This document shows, one piece after another, positions 51,797 to 57,761 of a stretch of 64,000 nucleotides of DNA. This stretch comes from Polyangiaceae bacterium (GTDB lineage Bacteria > Myxococcota_A > Polyangia > Polyangiales > Polyangiaceae). The stretch lies in the NCBI GenBank assembly GCA_023150915.1, contig JAKLKA010000010.1, forward strand, positions 1-64,000, given 5' to 3'. Positions within the stretch are counted from its first letter, which is position 1. Each line of letters begins with the position of its first letter. The translations under genes and the position numbers were made by a program. The notes under the pieces are model-generated. The model was not told the DNA's origin. It saw nothing but the letters and a program-made list of their open reading frames with translations, and did not search any database.

Positions 51797-53071
51797 TTCC
51801 GCGCTTGCCGACCCCATCGAGCCGCGCGAGTCTCCCGCGCCCTTCATTCGCTCCACCAGCTCGCGCCCGAAGTCTTGCTCGGCGGCCAGATCGTTGTGCG
51901 CCTTGCACCTGAGGGAAATATTGGCCTCCGTCGCCAACCCTCCGAGCGCGAAGGCATGGTCATGGTGCAACTCGAGGCCGCTCGTCTCCCGGCAGCGTTG
52001 CCCCCGTTCATCGACGTAGGTGCAACGCTCGCCGTCCCGCTCTGCGACCTGGCGTCGCACACGGGCAGGAATGTGTCTGCCGCGCTGGCGCGGGTCGGCG
52101 TCGGGCTCCGGGGGTTGGTGCGCGCGGGGCTTGTCGGTCATGCGGGGCTTGTCGGTCATGCGGGGCTTGTCGGTCATGCGGGGCTTGTCGGTCATGCGGG
52201 GCTTGTCGGTCATGCGGGGCTTGTCGGTCACGGCGTACTTGCGCTTCTTCAGATCGGCGACCAAGAGGCGCATCGCGCGAAGGTGGATCGCCTCGAGCGA
52301 TCGCCCGCTCTCGGCGCGAGCCAAGAGATCGCGCGCCTGATTCAAGAGGTCCACGTACTCGTCCTTGGCCGTGAACTCGACCTTGTAGCGCTGCGCCCCT
52401 CGCGGGAACGGCTGCTCACCGGCCGGATCGGATCCTGCCGGCTCGCCGTCCGCGATGGGCCCGGCCGCGATGGCCTCTGCGCTCTCGACCCAATCCTGCG
52501 GCCGCTCACCCGGAGCGAGCTCGCGCACCGGACCGGTCAGCGCGCTGGTGAACCTTTGCCAGGTTGGGTTCGAGGGCGGATGCCCGGCCGGCTCTGGACC
52601 GAGTGGCTCGACCCGCCCCGGGACGCTGGGCAGCGGATCGAGCATGCGCACCAGCACCGCGAGCTCTTTCTTCGTCCGATGCTTGGCACGCGCCAAGACC
52701 TCGAGGTGGTTCTCTTCGGTCAGGTGCGGGCCGAGCATGAGCAGCCCGGTCAGATGGATCTCGCCTGCGGCGATACGATCGAAGAGCACGGGAAAGCGCC
52801 GAGCGAACCGGGCCGCATGGGCGCGGCGCAGCGCGGCGTCCTCGCTCATGCGAAGCTCGTAGATGCAATAGGTGTAGAGGCTCGAGCACGCGCGCAGGCG
52901 GTGCAGCCCGCGGGCCTCGACCTCCGCCAGGTGGGCCAAGAGGCCGGCGAGCACTTGATTGGAGCGGCCCACCATGCGGCGCGTGCTGGCGAGCAGCTCG
53001 TGATCGTGCAGCCCGGACAGGCAGTAGTCGGACGAAGGAGTGAGACCAGCGAGAGGAGTGAGGTCATCCAT
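51773..53071 (-). CDS. HNH endonuclease-domain protein with Lys/Arg-rich tandem linker
   Basis: The 432-residue protein has an N-terminal helical domain (DYCLSGLHDHELLASTRRMVGRSNQVLAGLLAHLAEVEARG, HLTGLLMLGPHLTEEN) as in many repeated HNH proteins of myxobacteria and actinobacteria. A variable linker contains six copies of TDKPR (joined by Met), encoded by 18-bp repeats at 52124-52231. The C-terminal HNH motif reads ERDGERCTYVDERGQRCRETSGLELHHDHAFALGG, then LRCKAHN, with the conserved His-His-Asp and two Cys pairs. It is presumably a DNA nuclease; biological target unknown. A TAGGGT element lies 6 nt before the ATG at 53071. Confidence 0.88.
   Translation of the reverse strand: MDDLTPLAGLTPSSDYCLSGLHDHELLASTRRMVGRSNQVLAGLLAHLAEVEARGLHRLRACSSLYTYCIYELRMSEDAALRRAHAARFARRFPVLFDRIAAGEIHLTGLLMLGPHLTEENHLEVLARAKHRTKKELAVLVRMLDPLPSVPGRVEPLGPEPAGHPPSNPTWQRFTSALTGPVRELAPGERPQDWVESAEAIAAGPIADGEPAGSDPAGEQPFPRGAQRYKVEFTAKDEYVDLLNQARDLLARAESGRSLEAIHLRAMRLLVADLKKRKYAVTDKPRMTDKPRMTDKPRMTDKPRMTDKPRMTDKPRAHQPPEPDADPRQRGRHIPARVRRQVAERDGERCTYVDERGQRCRETSGLELHHDHAFALGGLATEANISLRCKAHNDLAAEQDFGRELVERMKGAGDSRGSMGSASAEPALARHS
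52124..52231. repeat. Six tandem 18-bp repeats
   Basis: Six adjacent units of gcggggcttgtcggtcat, five identical and the last differing at its final base, lie in frame inside the HNH gene and encode TDKPR-Met units. They have no spacers, so they are a coding minisatellite and not a CRISPR array. Slippage could change copy number in multiples of six residues. Confidence 0.95.
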
Positions 53072-53539
53072 CCGAGCACCCTACACCCTGGATTTTCGGC
53101 CTCCGCATTCGACCCAGGCGGAGCTTTCGACGCGCGGGACGAAGATTTTTTCGGCGTGCGGGCGAACGCGCAAGAGCGCCCAGCGCACGCGCCGCAAACG
53201 CTGAGCGCGGGTGCGAGGGACGGAAACGAGGCGCCGCTCGGCGCGGGAGCCGTCAAGTGGAAAATCGGAAATCGTCCTTCGGAAGTCGCGAGCCAACCCC
53301 GGACAGGACCCTGCGCGATGGCGATGGCGACGTCAGCGGCGGAGGCGGAGGCGCGCAGGTCAGACGCCGGTGTGCTGATCCCAAAGTGGACGGGTTGGCG
53401 AGCCAGTCGTGCAGCGGTCGCGCAGGTCCCGACACCGTGTCCGGCCTGCGGTCGCACATCAGTCCGGCACGGCAGGTGCGCGACGCCGCGGGCATGCTCG
53501 GGTACCGGGGTCGGAGCCGAGCTCTGTGCCGTCCCCCCC
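53072..53539. other. Intergenic stretch without a supported gene
   Basis: These 468 bp between the HNH gene and the LamG lipoprotein contain only overlapping GC-driven frames with no start, signal or domain features I can support. TAGGGT (minus strand, 53083-53078) next to the HNH start is a likely promoter element. The run tttttt at 53146 is not preceded by a clear hairpin. Confidence 0.5.
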
Positions 53540-54883
53540 TCACCCCCCACACGCCACACCCGACAGCTCGGGCACGAACCCGCCCAGGTGCGCGGCGTTG
53601 TTGTCGCCGCCGGCCTCGTCGGTGAGCGCGGCCTGCCCGGTCGGGACGAACGGCAGCTTCGTGAGGAACTGCGCGAGGGTGTCGGCATCGACGGGCCAGG
53701 CGGCGCTGGGCGTGAAGTTGCCGGCGTAGCGCTTGGTCTTCGAGATGCGTATCGGGCCGATTGCGGCTTGATTCGCGTCGATCGCGGTCGGGGAGAGCGC
53801 GAGCAGATCCGTCGCGACGGGCACCGCGTTGGCCAGCTTGCCGTCCACGTACAGGCTCAGCGTGCCGTCGGCTCGGACGCAGGCGATGTGCGACCAGTGT
53901 TCCAGGGCGAGCGCGGGACCTACGGCGTGCGCGCTCCCCAGCGTGGGTGAGGCGCCCTTGGGGTTCAGGATCTGGCAAGCCGCCTCGTGGCGGCCCGCCA
54001 ACACACGGATGCCGCTGACGGGGTAGCCGTTGTTCATGGTCAGCTGGGTGAAATCGTCCAGGCCTGGCGGCACGGACACCCACATCTCGATCGTGAAGTC
54101 GCCCGCGCCGACTCCGAACCCGGTGGACGGGAGCGTGAGCCGCGCCTGCGGATAGATCGAGCGGATCGCGCCGCAGCGCGGGGCACACTGCGCCGCGACG
54201 CACAGCTTCTCGGGGGCGCACGCCTGGCTGCACGTCCCGCAGTGCGCGTTGCTCGAGGTGACCTCGATCTCACACCCATTGCCGGCGGCGCCGTCGCAGT
54301 CGGCGCGCCCGGGCTCGCAGCTGGCGACCCGGCAGGCGCTCTGCTCACACGTGGCCTGGGCCGCGTTGGGCAAGGCGCAGGCGGCGCCGCACTGTCCGCA
54401 GTGCTTGGGGTCGTCCGCGAGGCTGGTTTCGCACACCGTCTTCTCGTTGCCGTCGCACTCGGCGCGCCCGGGCAGGCAGCTCGCGGGCACGCAGCGACCG
54501 AGCTGACACGCCGCCTCGGCGGTCGGCAGGGCGCAGGTCTGGTTGCAGGCGCCGCAGTGCGCGGGGTCGGCGCGCAGATCGGTCTCGCAGCCGTCGCTGG
54601 CCTCGCCGTTGCAGTCTCCGAAGCCCAGCTCGCAGGTGGCGACGGCGCAGCGGCCGCCCTCGCACGTGGGCACGGCGTTCGGAAGCTCGCAGGGGGCGCA
54701 GGCCTCGGCCGCGCAGCCCACCGCGGGGCTCAGGGTGCTGGCGCAGGTGTCGCTGCAGATCTTCTCGAGCGCGCCGCAGCGGCCGCCCGTCAGCTGTGAG
54801 TCGTCGGGAGCGACGACCGAACAGCCGAGCGCCGCGATCGCCGTCGCGGCGATCAGCAGCCTAGAGACAGGCGCCCGCCGCAT
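53540..54883 (-). CDS. Cys-repeat lipoprotein with C-terminal LamG-like domain
   Basis: The 447-residue protein has a lipoprotein signal (RRAPVSRLLIAATAIAALGC, lipobox ALGC). It carries three copies of a ~45-residue Cys repeat of form C-x-x-G-x-x-x-C-[DN]-G-x4-x-CE-x-x-L-x(7)-HCG-x-C-x3-C (CELGFGDCNGEASDGCETDL, CLPGRAECDGNEKTVCETSL, CEPGRADCDGAAGNGCEIEV). A C-terminal LamG/concanavalin-like domain follows (LPSTGFGVGAGDFTIEMWVSVPPG, HIACVRADGTLSLYVDGKLAN). The start overlaps the 3' end of the upstream Cys-repeat gene by 23 nt, so both are probably one operon. Likely surface-exposed ligand binding. Function unknown. Confidence 0.82.
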   Translation of the reverse strand: MRRAPVSRLLIAATAIAALGCSVVAPDDSQLTGGRCGALEKICSDTCASTLSPAVGCAAEACAPCELPNAVPTCEGGRCAVATCELGFGDCNGEASDGCETDLRADPAHCGACNQTCALPTAEAACQLGRCVPASCLPGRAECDGNEKTVCETSLADDPKHCGQCGAACALPNAAQATCEQSACRVASCEPGRADCDGAAGNGCEIEVTSSNAHCGTCSQACAPEKLCVAAQCAPRCGAIRSIYPQARLTLPSTGFGVGAGDFTIEMWVSVPPGLDDFTQLTMNNGYPVSGIRVLAGRHEAACQILNPKGASPTLGSAHAVGPALALEHWSHIACVRADGTLSLYVDGKLANAVPVATDLLALSPTAIDANQAAIGPIRISKTKRYAGNFTPSAAWPVDADTLAQFLTKLPFVPTGQAALTDEAGGDNNAAHLGGFVPELSGVACGG

Positions 54884-56519
54884 CCGCGACCCACTTCTTC
54901 CCGGCGCACGGGATGGGGAAGCCCTCTTTGGCGGCTTCGTCCTTGCCGCCACAGAGCAGGCCGGTGCGCGCTTCGACGGCGTCGGGCCAGGCGTCTCCGT
55001 TGGCGGTGCCGGGCTCGAACAGCATCACGCTGTGCGCCTGCTTGGTGATGCTGTCGGCCAGGCTCCAGCTGTTCTGCGCCGGGGCTTGGTCGCGGAAGTG
55101 GAAGAAGAACGGCGCGAACCGCAGCCACTGCCCGGGCGAGCTCTCCCACCAGTACGAGATGCGCTGCCCGAGGTTGAACCCGGGCCCGCATTTGTCAAGC
55201 AAGGTGGGGGCAGTGCCCGAGCCGGTGCCGGTGCCGACGCGCACGCCGTTGACCCAGAGCTCGTTGTAGGTCGCCGTGACGCGGTAGCTGATCAAGAAGC
55301 GTCCGGCCACGGGCAGCGGGATGGAGAGGAGAGGCGCGACGGTCGGGCCCTGGCAGGTGAGGGCGCCCTTGCTGATCCCACAGCTGACGCGCTTCTGCTC
55401 GCAGTCGCCGCCGGCGTCCACCAAGGTGCCGCCGCTCACCCCGTCCCAGTGAAACCCGAGGTCGAACGCCAGCCCGTCAGCGTACGTGCGCATCAGCTTG
55501 GGGTCGCAGCAAAATAGCATGCCGGTGGGGTAGACCTTTCCCGGCTCCCAGGGGCAGGCGCTGACGGTGCCGCACAGGTTCAAGAACTTGGAGAACTGAT
55601 CGTTGCACCAGCCGCCGTTCTGCTGGCCGAGCCATGCGATCAGGGCGGCGTCGTTCAGCGTGGGCACGCCGCTCTTGCACACCTCGCCGCTCTTCACGGC
55701 TTTGCCGCAGCTGCCGCAGTGGGCCGCGTCGTTCTTCAGATCGACCTCGCAGCCGTCGCCCGGCTTGCCGTTGCAGTCGGCCCAGCCGCTCTGGCAGCTG
55801 GCGATCTCGCACGCGCCCACCGAGCACTTGCCGGCGGCGTGGCTGGGGGCGCAGGCCTGGTTGCACGCGCCACAGTGGGCAAGCTCCGTGGCCAGATCGG
55901 TCTCGCAACCGTTCAAGACCTTGCCGTCGCAATCGCCGCGTCCGGTATAGCAAGCGCCGACTTGACACGCGGCCCCCACACAAGCCGGGTAAGCCTGTGG
56001 GATCTGGCAGGCGGCTCCACATGCCCCGCAGCTCGCGGCGTTGGTCGAGAGGTTCGTCTCACAGCCGTCGTCGGCCGCAGCGTTGCAGTCGGCGTAGCCC
56101 GGCTTGCATCCGCCGAGCGTGCAGTGGCCGGCGCTGCACGACGTCTCGGAGCCGGGCAGCACGCACGACTTGCCGCAGCCGCCGCAGTGCTCGGGATCCG
56201 TCGCGGGGGTGGTCTCGCAGCCGTTGGCAGGGGCGCCGTCGCAGTCGGCGCGGCCGGGCTGGCATGCGCCGACGCGACACTGGCCGGCGATGCACACGGC
56301 GTCGGCGCCGTCGAGGGCGCAGGGCTGGCACGCGCTCGAGCCACAGCCCCAGGTCGGATCGTCGCTGGGCACGCACTTGCCGTCGCAGCGTTTTTCGCCG
56401 GCGGGGCAATCGCTTTGCTTCGGCTCGGCGTCGTCGGCGGGTGAAACCAGAGAGCAGGCAGCGCACAGACCGGCCAGGACCGTGGCGATCGTCGCTGAGC
56501 GCGAAGCGCGGAGCAGCAT
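54861..56519 (-). CDS. Cys-repeat lipoprotein, 552 aa
   Basis: A lipoprotein signal (RASRSATIATVLAGLCAAC, lipobox CAAC) is followed by four copies of the ADCDG/NGCET Cys repeat (CQPGRADCDGAPANGCETTP, CKPGYADCNAAADDGCETNL, CYTGRGDCDGKVLNGCETDL, CQSGWADCNGKPGDGCEVDL). The C-terminal 280 residues are not recognised but are Trp- and Cys-rich and appear beta-structured (WLGQQNGGWCNDQFSKFLNLCG, FDLGFHWDGVSGGTLVDAGGDC). The TAGGCT element lies 6 nt before the ATG, and operator B (TTGTGC-N7-GCACAA) 50 nt before it. Cotranscribed with the LamG lipoprotein downstream. Likely outer-membrane or surface protein. Confidence 0.82.
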   Translation of the reverse strand: MLLRASRSATIATVLAGLCAACSLVSPADDAEPKQSDCPAGEKRCDGKCVPSDDPTWGCGSSACQPCALDGADAVCIAGQCRVGACQPGRADCDGAPANGCETTPATDPEHCGGCGKSCVLPGSETSCSAGHCTLGGCKPGYADCNAAADDGCETNLSTNAASCGACGAACQIPQAYPACVGAACQVGACYTGRGDCDGKVLNGCETDLATELAHCGACNQACAPSHAAGKCSVGACEIASCQSGWADCNGKPGDGCEVDLKNDAAHCGSCGKAVKSGEVCKSGVPTLNDAALIAWLGQQNGGWCNDQFSKFLNLCGTVSACPWEPGKVYPTGMLFCCDPKLMRTYADGLAFDLGFHWDGVSGGTLVDAGGDCEQKRVSCGISKGALTCQGPTVAPLLSIPLPVAGRFLISYRVTATYNELWVNGVRVGTGTGSGTAPTLLDKCGPGFNLGQRISYWWESSPGQWLRFAPFFFHFRDQAPAQNSWSLADSITKQAHSVMLFEPGTANGDAWPDAVEARTGLLCGGKDEAAKEGFPIPCAGKKWVADAAGACL

Positions 56520-56568
56520 GGTGGGAGCCTAGCGAAACTCGCGGGCGGCGGGGGCAGCGAACGCCAGG

Positions 56569-56587
56569 TTGTGCGAAGTCTGCACAA
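56569..56587. promoter_or_regulatory. Operator candidate B: TTGTGC-N7-GCACAA
   Basis: TTGTGCGAAGTCTGCACAA shares the arms and the trailing CGGC with operator A at 46481 (19 of 23 bases identical over TTGTGC to CGGC). It lies 50 nt upstream of the Cys-repeat lipoprotein ATG and downstream of the small gene at 56599. The common spacing to a lipoprotein or envelope-gene start suggests a shared repressor or activator. Confidence 0.6.
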
Positions 56588-56598
56588 CGGCGCAGTAA

Positions 56599-56757
56599 TC
56601 ATGGCGGGATGATCTCGCGCCACTTCGGACCGATCACGTGCTCGACGAACAGCGGCACCGGGGTCCAGATCAGCACCGTCGAGAGCCCGCCCACGGTGAG
56701 CTCGCGCGACCAGAGGCACTCCGAGTAGTCGCAGTGCAGCTGCCGCGCGGTGGTCAC
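56599..56757 (-). CDS. Small hypothetical protein, 52 aa
   Basis: From the GTG at 56757 the frame encodes TTARQLHCDYSECLWSRELTVGGLSTVLIWTPVPLFVEHVIGPKWREIIPP. A TACGCT element lies 6 nt upstream, matching the window's promoter pattern. An ATG at 56778 would add 7 residues. There is a hydrophobic stretch but no clear membrane helix or family. Composition is less biased than the shadow frames around it, which supports a real gene, but evidence is modest. Confidence 0.45.
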   Translation of the reverse strand: MTTARQLHCDYSECLWSRELTVGGLSTVLIWTPVPLFVEHVIGPKWREIIPP

Positions 56758-56927
56758 GCTCGAAGCGTATGGCACGTCCATCGACGCGGCCCAGGCTGGC
56801 GCGGATCGTCCGGATCGCTGGTGACGACCCTCGCCGCGTGCAGCGTGCGAGCAAGGCGACGCGCGCATCGATGCCCGTCCTGCGTCCTGCGCCCGCCCCC
56901 TGGCATGCTTCTGGCTTCACCGCGGTC

Positions 56928-57704
56928 ATGCTCACGCGACCGGTGACGTACTACCTGAAGCAGCCGGTGTTCACCCTCTCCGCTGACGCCGAGCTCGAAA
57001 CCGCTCGCCAGCGCATGGACGCGCACAATGTCTCGTGCCTCGGCGTCTCCGACGGGCCAGAGTCCCTGGCGGGCGTCGTGTCCCGAACCGATCTGCTGCG
57101 CGCGGGCACCTTCCAGCGCGGCGCAGAAGGCGCGTCCAAGCTCGTGCTGCCAGCGCAAAAAGTTCGCGACTTGATGCATTCACCCGCGTTCTCCCTCGAC
57201 CCGACGGCGAACATGTCACAGGCCGCCGCCGAGCTGGTGCGCCACGCGGTGCACCGCGTGTTCGTGCGCAAGCTGCACTCGGTGTTCGGCGTGGTGGGCA
57301 CGGTCGAAGTGATGCGCGCGCTGGTGGACGCCCGGGTCACGACCCCGGTCGAGGGGCTGATGTCGTCGCCGGTCGGCACGCTGGACGCGGCAACTCCGAT
57401 CTCCGAGGCCATCTTCCGGCTCCGCTCCACCGGTGTCACCGGCCTGGTGGTGGTGGCGGGCAAAGACGAGCGTCCGGTCGGGATGTTCACCCAGCGCGAG
57501 GCGCTGGAGAGCAACGCTCACGTGGACGACGTACCGGTGGACGTGGTGATGAGCGCCCGCATCCTCTCGGTGCGCCCGGGGACCGCGGTGCACCACGCGG
57601 CCGCCCAGGCGGCGGCCACTCGCGCGCGCCACGTGCTGGTGGTGGACGGCTCGCGTCTGGCCGGCATCGTCTCCGGGCTCGACTTCGCCCGGGCGGCGGC
57701 CTGA
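56928..57704 (+). CDS. Four-CBS-domain protein
   Basis: The 258-residue cytoplasmic protein consists of four CBS motifs in two tandem pairs: LTRPVTYYLKQPVFTLSADAELETARQRMDAHNVSCLGV; VRDLMHSPAFSLDPTANMSQAAAELVRHAVHRVFV; VEGLMSSPVGTLDAATPISEAIFRLRSTGVTGLVVV; and VDVVMSARILSVRPGTAVHHAAAQAAATRARHVLVV. CBS pairs bind adenine nucleotides such as AMP, ATP or SAM and usually regulate another enzyme or channel. No catalytic domain is attached, so it must act on a partner in trans. The ATG at 56928 is chosen because it begins at the first CBS motif; the frame is open upstream. Confidence 0.9.
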   Translation: MLTRPVTYYLKQPVFTLSADAELETARQRMDAHNVSCLGVSDGPESLAGVVSRTDLLRAGTFQRGAEGASKLVLPAQKVRDLMHSPAFSLDPTANMSQAAAELVRHAVHRVFVRKLHSVFGVVGTVEVMRALVDARVTTPVEGLMSSPVGTLDAATPISEAIFRLRSTGVTGLVVVAGKDERPVGMFTQREALESNAHVDDVPVDVVMSARILSVRPGTAVHHAAAQAAATRARHVLVVDGSRLAGIVSGLDFARAAA

Positions 57705-57743
57705 GCAGCGGCCCGGAACTTGCGCCGTCCTCGTGCCGTCGGT

Positions 57744-57761
57744 ATGCCCGCATGCGGGCAT
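57744..57761. promoter_or_regulatory. 18-bp perfect palindrome over a start codon
   Basis: ATGCCCGCATGCGGGCAT is a perfect inverted repeat that includes the first two bases of the ATG at 57760 of the glycosidase-like gene. TATGCC at its left edge resembles the TANNNT element. It could be an operator or, in RNA, a hairpin that hides the start codon. Confidence 0.5.

Noticed and set aside
52124-52231. CRISPR-like array
   Set aside because: Repeats are contiguous without spacers, lie in frame inside the HNH gene and encode TDKPR-Met units.
53072-53539. Small genes in the 468-bp gap
   Set aside because: Candidate frames overlap one another and lack starts with a promoter element, signal peptides or domains.
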